Below, one piece after another: positions 47,520-59,881 of a stretch of 64,000 bases of DNA. The DNA is from Pezicula radicicola (Eukaryota; Ascomycota; Leotiomycetes; Helotiales; Dermateaceae): assembly GCA_003008705.1 (NCBI GenBank), contig PDUO01000076.1:122919-186918 (forward strand). Reading direction: 5' to 3'. Each line of letters starts with the position of its first letter. The first letter of the stretch is position 1. The translations under genes were made by a program, and so were the position numbers. The notes below the pieces were generated by a model. It was not told where the DNA came from, ran no database searches, and was given only the letters and a program-made list of their open reading frames with translations.

Positions 47520-49567
47520 TTGGACACGTTGAATGGATAATCTGTTTCGAAATAAAACAATTAGAAAATCCGAATTGACACGCAAGAGATACCGCCCAGC
47601 CACGGCCCTGAGCGGCTGCTAAAGGAAAGTTCCACACCCGTTCACTTAACTAATATAGCTAAGCAGTGAAACAGACAAAAAAGATATGATCTCACTTACC
47701 AAAAGTAAGACAAGAGGGTCGAACTGGAAGGGAAAACCTATTAGCATCTGTGGAGAATAAAAAAACATAGGTGGTGAATTGTTGAGTCGATAAGCGCGTT
47801 CTCATCTTCAGCCGATCATGCTCCCTTTTCTAGGACTGTGAAGTGATGAAAAAAAGGACATACCTTAGTTTTGAAATTTTTTATCGAATCAAGGTTTGAA
47901 CGCAATCAAGTAGACACCTCGAATGATACACGCGTAGTCGGTAATCTTAATTGAAAAGATCGATTTGAGCTATGTGGCTCGGAGGAATTTGTTGAAAGAA
48001 GCGGTAGCGAGTAGATCGGGTAGATGCTAACGTAAGAAGGCAATGTGGCTTTCTTGAAGAAGAGCCCAAGTATCCGCTTTAGTTTGATATTGAAACCGAT
48101 ATTGCTCAATGATCTGGTACGCGTTATGTTGCGAAAGGTAGAAGTGATTGCGATCGAAGATTGACGAGAGAAAGCAACGATGTTGTCAAGAAGAGAAAAC
48201 ACTTTCAGCTTAAATGCCAGCTCAAGAAGCAAGCTTGAGTCTTTACGATTGAAAGCGACTCTGATCGATGGGTTTGGTCTTGTGTGGTGTTGCAGAGAGG
48301 TCAAGGTGATTGCTAGGGAAGGCAGAACCAAAGAAGCCAATGAGATTGTCAATTAGCAGGACGAGAGTACGCTTTCAGTTTTAAGAAAGCTTGGGAGTAG
48401 CTCAGTTGTTGAGACTAAAACGGAAGTATCTGTATGGCCAGAGCATGTTTTGTTCTGTGTTGCGAATTGTGTTGTGTTGTTGGTAGGTCAAGGTGAGACT
48501 GATCGAAGACGGATTAGAATCTCAAAGCAACGAGTTGTCAAAAAGGGAATCCTAATTGGGAAGAAAGATCAAGAAGCCAGTCTCAGTCTTTGAGACTCAG
48601 ACCGATTTGGAGTGTATCTTGTATTATGTTGGTGAGGGATGAAAGTAGTTGAACGTCGTTGCGAAGAGTGTGAATGAGGAAGGAAGCGAGGAAAAAGCGC
48701 TAGCGCCTTCGAGAGGTCTCTCAAATTCACCATCCACCACCTCTCACTAAACTCATATGAGAGCGTGAGTGATTCCTCTCAGACGCATGGCACTAGTTCT
48801 AGTAGTTAAGTGGTCAGAAATCTGGGTGACTAGAAGCCCCTTTAATCATTCAGTGTCTACCTGGGTACTGTAGTAACTCGAAATCCCTATGCACCACTGG
48901 TTCAGTCCCAACGAGCTTATGAATCACTTCATTCATGAATTCCTTGAATCATGAATTTAGGCAAAGCATTATAAATAGCTAGCTAGTTCATTTGATTTGA
49001 TTAGTTCTAGTTGCTGAGATTTTAGGAAAACCACTTGATCTCAGTAACTTTCTTGACTAAGGTACCTAGAGTAATTCCCACAGCTTATATAAAATTCATG
49101 TACTTGTCGGCACAACCCAACTGTTTTGACTTATCCATATCAAAATCGCGGTAAGGCGACGGCAGTATTATTGCTCCGGATAGTTGGAAATACTAGAACA
49201 TTGAGGCAAAGGAAGCTTCCCACGGACCTGAGTTTCAGTCTTCAAAGCAAATACTTGTATTTGAAACCTACGGCAGACTCCAAGAGCCACACAGCCGGGC
49301 AAGCTATTCAGCCCGATTCACTCCAGACCAAATACATCATCAATGAAGACTCCAATTCGGTGCATCTCTCATTCTCATCTTACAATCCAGTCCTGCCTCA
49401 CCACCCGGGCGCGGCAAGTCTTTTTGATTCCATTCCAACCAGCCGGGTCCTTTACATCACCTTATACCACCCCCCACTAAGAAAAACTTTACAAAGTCTC
49501 AAAGGTAGAAACCTTTTCAAGCCATATTAGGATATTACAAAAGCCATATACTCCTCCCGTCCGTCTT
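47520..49567. other. Intergenic region with degenerate tandem repeats
   Basis: About 2 kb upstream of the SUMO-motif gene and beyond the formin 3' end. The part 48120-48650 holds three to four diverged copies of a 150-190 bp unit. Frames at 47906-48352 (minus) and 49126-49530 (plus) look like chance. Confidence 0.5.
48118..48650. repeat. Diverged tandem repeats, unit about 150-190 bp
   Basis: Recurring landmarks are a TTGTGTTG-rich start, a GGTCAAGGTGA-like stretch, GATCGAAGA, and AGCAACGA-TTGTCAA near 48175, 48339 and 48528. Copies are heavily diverged. They lie in the 5' region of the gene ending at 47519. Confidence 0.5.
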
Positions 49568-52500
49568 TCAATCGTCAACCACCTCTATGGGCTTCTTTTC
49601 CGAGCCTTCGGGGCTCGGCGGACTGACTATCGTTGTAGGCGTAGGCACTTTTTCGCCCCCTTCGGTTGGTGAATGTGGGGGGGCATCTACCATCTGCGCC
49701 TCGCCTTCTTCTGGAATCGCATCGTTGCCTTCAGAGGTATTGCTTTTAGCCGTCTCTCGTCGCCTTCGACGCTCTTTCCTTTCTTCTTCTGCATTATTCC
49801 TCCGCCGAGATCTCCGCTCTGTACTTCTTCTGTCACCTGCCTCTGGATCTTCGGCTGCCTCAGTTCCACGCATACTTTGGAGAAGAAGGGCTGCTCGCTC
49901 AGTAACGTCGTGATCAGCATCATCGATCTTTGGACTCAAGAGACCTTCCGTACTGACGGATTCGGGGCTTTTCAAGCCTGCCTCAACCTCTGGGATTTCT
50001 TCCGGATCAGGTATCTTCTGTCCAGAAGCGACACGGACCTGATTACGGTTTTGCAACCGTGCTCTTCGTCTTCGGTCTCGCTGATCACGCACTTGTGGCG
50101 CAGCAGCGCGGAGTTTCTCGAGCAGGGAGTCCATGGCACCAGTCGAGACGGGTGATGATGGTGCACTGCCGTCGGAAGATCCGCCCACCTTTAGTTGTGC
50201 GTGCTTTCGCTTCATTGATGCTTCGTTACGCTTCCTGGTGATCTCCAACGCAATATTCTTCTCCCTGGACTTCTTCCACTCTGTGACGAAGATAGCCAAC
50301 TTGGCAAAGAAGTCTCTTCTGTTATTTTCATCTGCGGGGTCCTCGCCATAGAAGATCATGATATCATCGTACGTTCGAATCATGTCCTCTAAGTAGAGCT
50401 GCATCTGCTCTGCTTTCCTTCTCGCATCTTTCATGCAACGCTGTACGACTTGACTGACGCGGTCTTGTGGATGAAATTTCTTGGGATCGCTCAAGTTACC
50501 AGAATCAAGTGACATCTGGACGTTCTTGATGTTGTCAATGTAACGCCTGGCGTCCTGTTGCAATTGTTCGACGTTAAGCTTCTGTGCAACGACTACACCA
50601 GCAATATCCTCGGTGAATCCTTCCCATTCAGGATATTGTGTTCGAACAATACGCTCAACAAGATCTGCAAAAGTCGACTCGTTCTTGTCATCCTTCACCA
50701 TACCAAGACGCGCGAGCGAGCTCAGCTTGAAACCAGTAGCCTGCTTGTTTGAGTCATTCATGTAGTTTCCAATGTCGAGAATCAGACCAAGAACGTTCAT
50801 TAAGGACACAGAGTCTCTTAAAGACTCTGATACTGCGACAACTTGCTTAAGCTTGTCAGAGACCTCATCATACTCGATCTCGAATGTTCGAGTTAGGGCA
50901 AGTGCGCGTATTCTTGACTTCCAGTAATGGTGTAGTTCATATGCAGTCTGAAGGTAAATTTGATCCTCGCGAGTTAGTTCCGAAGGGTCTTGTTCGCGAG
51001 TCTCCTTGTTAGCATCAGGCCCAGTCCAATCCTTGCTATAGGGTGCCATCAATTTGGCGGTATTCTCGGGTATGTTACACATATCTTCCTTTAGCAAAAA
51101 ATCCATGACAACACTATTGTCAAGAACTTCTTTATCGCAGTGTATGACCATTTGTACAATCTTATCCACGGAATACGAGGAGAACTTTGCAAGAGATATT
51201 TCTGATAGGTGTTAGTGATTTTAGCCGAAAATTCCACTCTTGAACTTACGAAAGGTTCTCATGAGATCACTCGATATGATCTGCTTCTTCTCTGCCTTCT
51301 TGCTGCCACTTTTGCCAATCTGCTTGATTTCCTTGGCTGAAAACAGCTTCTCGACTTCATCAAGAACACCCTTTCTTGTCAACTCGGCGTATTTCTCTTC
51401 TCTATCAGAAGCTGTTGGAGCATGTGCAGCCCAATGAGTAGTCATAGGAGTATCGACCTTCTCCCAATGTAGTGCCTTCAACTTCTTTTTAGGTCGTGCA
51501 ACTGGTAGGCCTAGAGTTGGAACAGCATTATAGGATGGCTGTGATGCCAAGAATTTGCCAGACATTTTGCCAGGCATTGGTGGAGGCGGAGGCGGAGGCA
51601 TGGAACCAGGAGCTCCAGTTGGAGTCCCCGGCATTGGTGGAGGCGGCGGCGGAGGGCCACCAGTAAAACCACCTGGTGGTGGTGGTGGGGGAGGAGGTGG
51701 TGGAGGGCCATTGAATCCTTGCTGTCCAGGAGGCGGAGGCGGTGGTGGTGGAGGTGGTGGAGGCCCATCGAAGGAAGCTTTTCCGACTTTGGGTGCAGTC
51801 TCGTCGTTTGGGGTTTTCGGCGATTGCGATTCAAGACTTGGGTGAGATGGCCCAGTCGTGACTCCGTCGCCATCTTCGTCATCGCTTGCATCATACCGCT
51901 TCAGTTTGGAGATATCGTTCATGTAATCCGGAGTCTTCTTGGGACGTCTCATCTCAACCAAGCGTGGCTTTTCATAAACAGTACCATCCTCATCCTCGAC
52001 TTCCTCAACTTCCTCAACATCTTCAGCTTCTTCAGCTTCTTCAACTTCTTCAACTTCCTCAACATCGTCGCCTTCCTCCTCAGGAAGTACGTCTTTGGAT
52101 TTAACGGGCTTTCTCGGTATCTTGGCCTGTCCTCGAGATACAGCACCAAGAATGCTATTTGTGAAATCTCTGGGAGGAGTACCCAGTCTACTGGCACCAC
52201 CATCCGAGACATCCCCGTCCATTTCCTCGCGGAGGGCCCGTAGTCGATCGGACGGACCCGCAGCATCACCCCAGACTCTGCCTTCAAGTTTGTACTGCGT
52301 CTTTTGTCTCTCTATTTGCATCTCAAGGCGGTCCATAAGCCTCTCTCGGTCGAGAATGCCCTTCATCTGGGATGGATCACTCTCGCCAAGCGACTTACCA
52401 ACCTTAGCAGCATTTGATGCAGCAATGTCTTGAGCGTCACGAAGCATGAGGTACAGTTCTCTGGTCTCAAGCTCGTTACGTTGTGCCTCTTTTGCACGCA

Positions 52501-54892
52501 CAGTTTGAAGATTGTCCACCTCTCCTTTCAAAGCGTCAGCCTGTCGTCGCTGAACCTCAATGATCTGAGCTTGCTCATCCAGTTGCTTCTGCAATTTGGC
52601 TACCATTCCATCTGCACCAAGTTCAATCTGCGCTTTCATTTCATCTCGCTCAGCCATTGCCGAGTCGGCAATTTGCCGGGCTTCGACAGCTTCATCCAGA
52701 GCTTGTCGAGCTTCAGAGTCAGTATGTAACTTATCGAGTAAACTCTGAACAGTGAAATTAAGACTCTGCTTGAGGTCCATATCTGGTAGCCTCCTATCCA
52801 TGGCTACATAGCTGAGCATGTTATCCACCAGTTGGAACATGCGCAACCGTTCCTCGCCATCATTGTCCCGGATGAGAAGAAGATGTTGCATTGCGGATAC
52901 GAAGTAATCCTGGGTTCTACTTCCTTGGACCTTCTGCATAATAGCATCGACAATCTGACTTGGATCTGTGAGATCTTTCACATCTCCTTCTATGCTATCT
53001 TTCATGCTACTATTTTCGCGTTCCAATAGATCCTCGTAATCTATGGCCTCGTTGGCTCGGAACCGCTCAATCTGCTTGTCTATCACATCATATTGAAAGC
53101 CCTCCATCTTTGTCAGGATCCGCTTGATTCCACATGCCGTGAATTGGGCTCGGATATGGACACGCAGCTGCAGGTCCCTCTCCGGTGCGTCAACAACCAT
53201 GTTGATCAGGAACAACGTGGCAACTGCATATTCCATTAGAAGGTTCTCCATACCAATACCGCCACTCCTGACTTCTTCGCTGGCACCCACAAGACTGCCC
53301 ATCTTGCCTCGGCCATCGACGGTAACCTCAACAACACGCATCCATGCATCAAACCGGCCATTTTCTCCATTCTGATTTTTGACATAGTCCATAGCCTGAA
53401 TGACTTTGAGATGTCCTTGTCCATCTGCCCAGTGACACAAGAAGGTCAAAACTTCACTAACAAGTTTTCTAGTAGTCAGGCGCGGAGATATAAGGCAAGT
53501 AACTAAGGCGACAATGACCTGTTGGTGGGCCAAGGCATCATCCGCACCGAATTTGTTGTTCATCAGTGATTTTAAACATTTGAGGATGTCGTACTCCCGG
53601 TCAAGGTCTTTGTCCTTGGTAGATCCGTCTGCTGGAGCAGGGCCTTGAGCTTGCCTTCGATTAAGCTTGCCCAGAACATTTGTAAGAGCTACCTGACCCT
53701 GACATTCCACGAATGTCTTCACCCAAGAAATAGGTTGAGTGCGCAGACTCACAGCTAGACTCTGAAGCTGTTTCGATGTTATACTGTTATCCATGACCTT
53801 CCTCACGAACCATTCTGGTGTCCCTTCTTCCTCAGCATTTGCAAGCATCTCCATCGCACTACCATATTGTCCATTTGTCTGCCTGCTTGCAGTTGTCCGT
53901 CGCTTCTGCTCGCCCTGCCATTCTGTAAGGCGATCTTGATGTACCAGTGTCCATTTCTTCTCGGGCAGATATGCCATCATCTGCCGCCGCGCCTGCTCTG
54001 GTAGATTGTGCCATCCTCGCTTTTGCATCAATGCTAAAAATTGTTCCTCTATGACTCTTTCGTCTGTCGGCTTCGTCAGGTTGAAGCCATCCGGGGCAAA
54101 CGATGCTGTAGAGCTGAACCCCGATGGGGAGTGGAGCGGAAATTTGGTCATGCGACTCGATTCTCTGCTTGCGTGAGATGGCGATAAAGAACTATTCGAG
54201 TACGAGTTTTGCATCGCCGTCCTCGACGAGCTCCCGGAAGAAAAGATGCTCGATCGTTCGGTACTCGAATCCTCGAAGGAATTTCGGCCGTAGGATGAAG
54301 ATTGGTTCGTGGAATAGGAATCGTATCTCGAATTGTGGTTACCGTTCATCGTGCTTCCTACGCTGCCCCTGGTAGGGCCCCACTGCTGAAGTTGCGTATT
54401 TCGGTTGCCAGTCGAGGCCATGGTGATATTCGACGCCCCTGGTGGAGGGCGAGGCCCGGATGGGTGAGAACCATTTGGCATACCTGTCGGATCAACTGAT
54501 GGATATTGATGAAAGTCTCCCCCGCCTTTATTAAGATGATGTGGCAACGGTTCCCTGCGCGCCGGCATTTGATCGCCTCTAGGCAAGTAATCTACTGGTA
54601 TGGGCGATTTGAAATCTGCAGCCACTGTATCGTAGGGTATAGATGTAATCACTCCCGACATCATAGCAAGTCCTGCCTGATCCGCGCCAGGCGAATTGGG
54701 CCGTTCTATCGATGCAATTGACGATCCCCTTGTATGCCTTGATGTTCGCGAACCGATCGAGCTTGCCTTGTCGAGGTCTCCTCCCAAATATCTGCCGTCG
54801 TCGCTGACATTTCTCTTGTCTTTCTTGCTACTTCTCGAAAAGAACGATTTACCGCCAGATGACTGTCTGGACTTGCTGTCGCCTGTTGACAT
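49568..54892 (-). CDS. Diaphanous-type formin (Bni1/SepA family)
   Basis: Two exons, 54892-51250 and 51201-49568, joined in phase by a GTAAGT...TATCAG intron, give 1758 residues. The N-terminal 270 residues are Ser-rich. The GBD/FH3 armadillo region follows (from TDERVIEEQFLALMQKRG to about 700) and binds Rho GTPase. A coiled coil spans about 730-850 and a Glu/Val-rich acidic run lies near 940-970. FH1 at about 1040-1110 has three proline runs that bind profilin. FH2 runs from about 1125 (KKLKALHWEKVD) to about 1540 and caps growing actin barbed ends. A DAD-like autoinhibitory motif near 1570 (MDSLLEKLRA followed by RDRRRRAR) completes it. It nucleates cables and the contractile ring; its substrate actin is encoded at 9-10.7 kb. 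The domain set is complete. Confidence 0.96.
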
Positions 54893-55914
54893 GATAGTCT
54901 AGTGGAGCAGGCGTTTCGGCAAGCTCTATGCAAGGTGTGTATGTTTGCCTATCTTGTCCCAGTCTATGATGCGCCTGTTGTCGAAGTGTTGCGGTTGTGT
55001 TCATCTGTGTCTCAGGTTCCACTGTCGAGCATTATGCCTCCTCGTCGTTGAACAAGTGGGATAGCTACCGCTGGTGAGCGAATTCGGACGTCTGGAAGGA
55101 ATACCGAGTCAGCATGAATACCCTCGACTTCTACGACGGCTTTCGAATCTGCTTGCGCGCTTACCCAGAGGTTCGTCCTTCGACCAGAACTCAGAATTAT
55201 GCCAATAATGGATATGTGGTTAAGAAAATGAAGAATCTGGAGAAGGTCGTGCTATCGCAGGCCGTTTCCTTGCCGATATGACAATAATCCTCTGCAGTAA
55301 CTGGCTAGCTGGCAGATGAAACGTCCTCGGGGGATATTCTTCCACATAAAACACTCCTGGAGGGGGAATGTCTGTCTCCCAAGCAGATGCACAGACAGCG
55401 ATTAGATGTTGCAATGAAGAGTACCGATAGAGGGACTTAGTGAAGGGGTTGGCGACGACGAAAACAGATGTGAATAACACTCTCTAGGAAATAATAAGGT
55501 TCCCTCAACGTCGCCAGCGCTCAGTCGATGTTGCTGTTCAATTATTGCCTTTCTAAGGGGAACCCTGCGAATGCCCGAAATAGAATAGCCTCACAACTGC
55601 ACTTCCTCATTTGATGACAGCCGCGCGCATCTATATTCCTTTCCAACCTGCCATTCTGCAATGCAACGACCCGACCGATTGCAGCGATAATTGAAGCTTG
55701 CTCGAGTATGATCTGGAGTGTGTGATTACCTGCTTACTATTGTCTTTGCTCCGCATGCAGCTTGTAGTTTCTGCCTCAGTTCAGCATCAACGCGCGGGGA
55801 GACCGACGGATTATGACCACGCGGCAGCCTTGTTCATTTCCACGAGCGCCTACATACTTCCCTCATCCAGCACCAAACGCTGCAGGGAACGAAGACGAAG
55901 AAAAGGCTTCCAAA
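54893..55914. other. Divergent promoter region of the formin gene
   Basis: About 1 kb; the formin and the small membrane-protein gene point away from each other. No gene supported. Confidence 0.55.
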
Positions 55915-56543
55915 ATGGGTGCTACTTTATCATTACTGAAGGTAGGGATGGACCGTTTACCCTCACGAGCTTCCTCCTACCGCTACTGGTAAGCATCTCC
56001 CAACCTAATCACCCCATTGTCAGTAATGTGAAGCTAATTGAATCATTAGCAGCCCATACAACTAAGGCTATTCGCTAATGTTATATTCAGACACTTATCA
56101 TTCCAGCCCTTATATCCCTCATCCTTTATGTTCTAATCACCTATGTAATCGTACCTGTGTGGAGGAGATATCGAGGCCGTTACAGCCATTATCTACCGAT
56201 TGATGCCATCTCTACAAGGACAACATCATTGCGACATCGCGTCCAGAATGCAATAGCAGGCTTTCTTTTACCTTCTTCTTGGCGATCAGACTTTGGTGGC
56301 AGAAATCGATATCCGATCAGCGCAGAAGATGGCGACGGAAGCGAATTATTCGATTCGGATGACGGTGAAGAACTATATGAGGTGGACGAGCACCGGAGAG
56401 AAGCCCTATCTCTAGATGCACGGAGAGGGAGAGATGATGATGGGAGAAGACTCAGTCGAGATTTGGAGGAAGGATTCAAAGACGACAGTGACGAGGAGGA
56501 TGAGGTAGACGAGCGGCAGGGAAGATCCATATCACAAAGATGA
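55915..56543 (+). CDS. Small single-pass membrane protein with acidic tail, 159 residues
   Basis: Exon 1 (55915-55941) encodes MGATLSLLK. A 149-bp intron (GTAGGG...TTCAG, branch GCTAAT) joins it in phase 0 to 56091-56543. A membrane helix follows at once (TLIIPALISLILYVLITYVIV), then a basic juxtamembrane stretch (PVWRRYRGRYSHYLP). The cytosolic tail turns strongly acidic (DGDGSELFDSDDGEEL, later DDSDEEDEVDE). MG at the start could be N-myristoylated. The pattern is of a conserved fungal membrane protein without known function. The short first exon is chosen because only it keeps the hydrophobic exon in frame. Confidence 0.6.
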
Positions 56544-56703
56544 GACTCGTAGCGATGCTCATATTATTCGAATGACAAAATACCATCAAGGTATCTCAGC
56601 GGCAATGCCAGAGGATGAAAACGCCATCTCAAAGCCACCAATAGACCCGGTCAATAATAATACATTATCCAGCAGACCTAATGCTAAATGCAAGAAGTCC
56701 GTG

Positions 56704-57285
56704 TCACCACTTCGAGCGACCCTCTTTATCCTCGAACTCCCTCCACACTTGTTCTACGTCAAGGGCAAACTCTCTTTCTACTCTCTCCATCCTCTCCTCA
56801 ATGGTCTCCGCCGGGCTGCAAGCCAAACCGCGCGTGAGACTTGGTAACACCAATTTTTTCATAGACATCAAAACAGCCTTCTCATCCTGCAGTTTCTTAA
56901 GGCGCCACCTCAGTACCTCGAATAACCGTTTATCGCCTTCGTCACCACATTCCGAGCAATTCTTCGGCATGTCCTCTTCTTCTACACTTGGCGGCGCTTT
57001 GGAGGCATGGCATGGCATTATGAGGTGTCCACACTGACGATACACCATAGGTCTCCTACAGTGGGGACAATCTCTGTTGGTAGAGTCTAGCTGCAGCCAG
57101 CGGATGATACAGATACTCCCAAAGTTATGGGAACATGGCAGAGCACACAGAACTTCGGTCTGACCATCGGGGCGTAATGTGCCTATGGCCTCGTCACAAA
57201 TTGTACATCGCTGTATCTCCATCGTTTCGTTAGGTATGAGGACGAAGTGTAGGTTGTCGTTGCCTGTGGTGCTATACAAACTCAA
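56704..57285 (-). CDS. RING-finger protein, 193 residues
   Basis: Single exon. The RING runs from Cys27 (CTIC) through LPCSHNFGSICIIRWL (Cys51, His53, Cys59) to CPHC (Cys73, Cys76). The ligand expected two residues after FxH (His or Cys) is Gly56; this Gly variant occurs in a number of fungal RING proteins. Two further Cys-rich spots, QCGHLIMPC and NCSECGDE, follow. The C-terminal half is helical and charged. It is probably an E3 ubiquitin ligase. It stands directly downstream, in the same orientation, of the interrupted ADP-ribosyltransferase gene, 330 bp away. Confidence 0.75.
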   Translation of the reverse strand: MSLYSTTGNDNLHFVLIPNETMEIQRCTICDEAIGTLRPDGQTEVLCALPCSHNFGSICIIRWLQLDSTNRDCPHCRRPMVYRQCGHLIMPCHASKAPPSVEEEDMPKNCSECGDEGDKRLFEVLRWRLKKLQDEKAVLMSMKKLVLPSLTRGLACSPAETIEERMERVEREFALDVEQVWREFEDKEGRSKW

Positions 57286-57614
57286 GTGCGAATAAGTCTA
57301 TAAGTCTATAAGTCTATAAAGGAGTTTCAAGAGACAAGTGCTATATTATGTACTATTTTAAAAGGCGGCATGCTCTAAGTTGCGTTTGGTCCACCACGCC
57401 TGTAAATACAAGGGCAGAGTGTTGACGTACAGCAAGCAGTACTACCAGTGTTCAGCAAACAAGGAGCCCATCTGATCTGGCGCATCACAGGTGCAGGTCC
57501 GCTGCTATATTAGCCTACGCACGTGCTTCAATTTGTACCCATATGATCTAGCGCTCGTGAGTCGCCGAAAGCCCCTATTTACCTGTGGCTTTTTTGCATG
57601 CTGTTGTACACATC
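57286..57614. other. Spacer with an 8-bp tandem run
   Basis: An 8-bp unit (TAAGTCTA) is repeated about 3.5 times at 57292-57318, just before the RING gene start. Otherwise no gene seen. Confidence 0.6.
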
Positions 57615-58640
57615 CTATAGGTTCTTCAACTTCGCGTAGGTGCGTCTTGCGTGCCCATACTCATCCAGCACCGACCCTTCGTGCTCAAGATCAAAATCCC
57701 AGTACCAAACATTCTTCTCTCCACCATCCTCCTGCACGCCATCCAAGCGGTCCTCCTGATAGTCACCAAACTCCTCTTCATCATCGTCCACTTCGCCTAC
57801 ATCCTCAACTACAAATCTCGTTCCCGTCGCGGGACCAAAGCCATATGGGAAATACTTGGCGGCCTTAGCCATCAAAGCCGCTTTTCTTCTCTGTTTATCT
57901 CCCGGTGTCTCGACCACCACATTTCGCTTCGACACTGCCTTTGATCTCCACGCACTCACATTGACAGGGATATCGTTGAAATGTTTCTGATTGTCTTGTC
58001 CCCAATCCATATGGATCACATAGACTGGCAGTATTTGGGCCGTCGAGAATACAATGTATTCTAGTCCCATATTTCCGACATGGGAATCCGCACCTTCATA
58101 CGGCTGAGACTGGTCACGCCAATTGTCATTACGGTAGATCGCACGACTACGCCCCATGATTGTCGCGCATACGATGAGTTTTAGACCCCAGAAACCACTT
58201 GGTGATGTTGGCTTAGCCTCGGAGCCTGAATAATCCAGTGCGAATTGCGCGGATGGCGATGAGTAGATGCCTAGGCCGTAAGTGCTCCCGCAACGTATCT
58301 CGTGCTGCTGTCCAGTTTCGGCATCCCTTTGTCCTGGTTTAAAGAAACCGTATCGGACGATTGAAGGCACGTATTGATTCGATGTTCCATGGAAGGTTAT
58401 TTGAGGTGCTGCTAAGTAGTCCACTAGATCTTCCTTCCTAGCGTCGCGATCGAAGCCGCGAACATCATTTGGTATGCACTGTCTCAATTGACGAGTACTT
58501 AGCTGTAGGAGTTCCTCGCGAATGACAGCTTGCTGCTTCAGGAATTTGTTGTGTAAATTGGTACGGACAACGCTCTCAAGGTGCAGGACCCGAAATTCTT
58601 CTGGGATAGTAGCAAGGATATTCTCGGGCGTCATGCCTAA

Positions 58641-59881
58641 CGAGCCTACCGACAAAAGTCTGTGCAATTAGGCCTCATTTTTACCGAGAACACCACAATA
58701 ATGGCCACAACTCCACCCCTTCAAACTCACCAACCAGGAGATGAAATCCCTACAAAAGATAAGGAGGCTATACACCAATTATATAGCTTTGCAAAGATAC
58801 CAAAATCAAGGATAATGGCCCGCTATAACCTTGGCAATTCGACGATTAATCGGATCCTTGATTACGACGTTCCCGAGCGAGCTCGACCGACAAGAACAGG
58901 TCGACCACAGAAACTAAATAATCAACAAGTCCACCAAATCATCGAATTTTGTAGTCAGGGCTGGGAAAATCGAATCCTTGACTATGTACAACTTCATGAT
59001 AAACTCGATTTAAGCTGTAGCCCAAAGACTCTTGAACGCCGGCTTAAACAATGTAGTTACTTTCGATGTATCGCATACCAGAAACCCTACCTTACACAGA
59101 CTCAAGCAACAAAACGACTACTCTGGGGCCTTAAATATATATTCTGGAGGAAAGAGAAGGAGTGGAGGAAGGTTCTATGGTTAGATAAAGTTACATTTCA
59201 AGTTGGTGGTCGTACAATAAAGTAAAGGGTTACAAGAGACAAAACAGAGTGATTTTACGACAACTATATACAACACCAATTTCATCGAGGCTATACAACA
59301 CCAGTAAACACTTGGGGAGCTATTGGATATAGCTATAAGAGTAAATTACTCTTCCTTAATGGATCTGGTAAGAAGGGAGCCTTTATACAAGTCGATTACG
59401 AGGCACAAGTACTATTACTATATATAGTCTCTATTATCGATGAATTTACAATATATATACATACCCTTGGGATGGAGCCTTTATTTATGGAGGATAGGAA
59501 CTCTGTATATAGCTATAAGTCGATAAACAATTACTACGTACAATTCCGTATAAAGAATGGTATTATATTAATACCTCACCCTTCTACAAGCCCAGATATG
59601 AATCCTATAGAAAAGTACTGGCGTTATATTAAGCAGGCTCTACATAGGCGAAGAAGACAGCCTACTACAGAAGCTGAAATGAGGTAGGCTATAACAGAGG
59701 AATGGGATAGAATTCCACAGGAATGGATTAATAGCCTAATTGATAAGCAAGAGTATTGGATTCATGTATTAGTAGAGCGTTCTGGCTGGTCTACACCTAA
59801 TTAAAAATAGAGAGGTCTTTTAATATAGTGCTTTTCGGTAAAAATGAGGCCTAATTGCACAGACTTTTGTCGGTAGGCTCG
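58641..59881. mobile_element. Tc1/mariner-like DNA transposon
   Basis: The element is 1241 bp with perfect 47-bp terminal inverted repeats (58641-58687 and 59835-59881; ends CGAGCCTACCGAC). TAA flanks it on both sides (58638-58640, 59882-59884), so the duplicated target is TA or TAA; Tc1/mariner elements use TA. It contains a transposase frame on the plus strand, broken by stops. It lies within the ADP-ribosyltransferase gene, opposite to it in orientation. Confidence 0.92.
58701..59804 (+). pseudogene. Tc1/mariner transposase with three in-frame stop codons
   Basis: One reading frame runs from ATG 58701 to the stop at 59802-59804 but is cut by TAA 59223, TGA 59250 and TAG 59685. The N-terminus has a helix-turn-helix region (DKEAIHQLYSFAKIP, MARYNLGNSTINRILDY) and a Pro/Arg hinge (GRPQKL). 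The DDE core is recognisable: WLDKVTFQVGG (first Asp), FMEDRNSVYS (second Asp) and STSPDMNPIEKYW (third Asp). Each stop differs from a CAA, CGA or CAG codon by one C-to-T change, the kind RIP or deamination makes. The residue after the first Asp is Lys instead of the common Glu. Confidence 0.85.

Noticed and set aside
47906..48352. 148-codon minus-strand frame
   Set aside because: Falls in the diverged tandem repeats and has no recognisable features.
49126..49530. 134-codon plus-strand frame beside the formin 3' end
   Set aside because: No domain, no splice signals, low-complexity composition; likely chance.
51555..51845. Glycine-rich open frame
   Set aside because: Mirror image of the proline runs of formin FH1.
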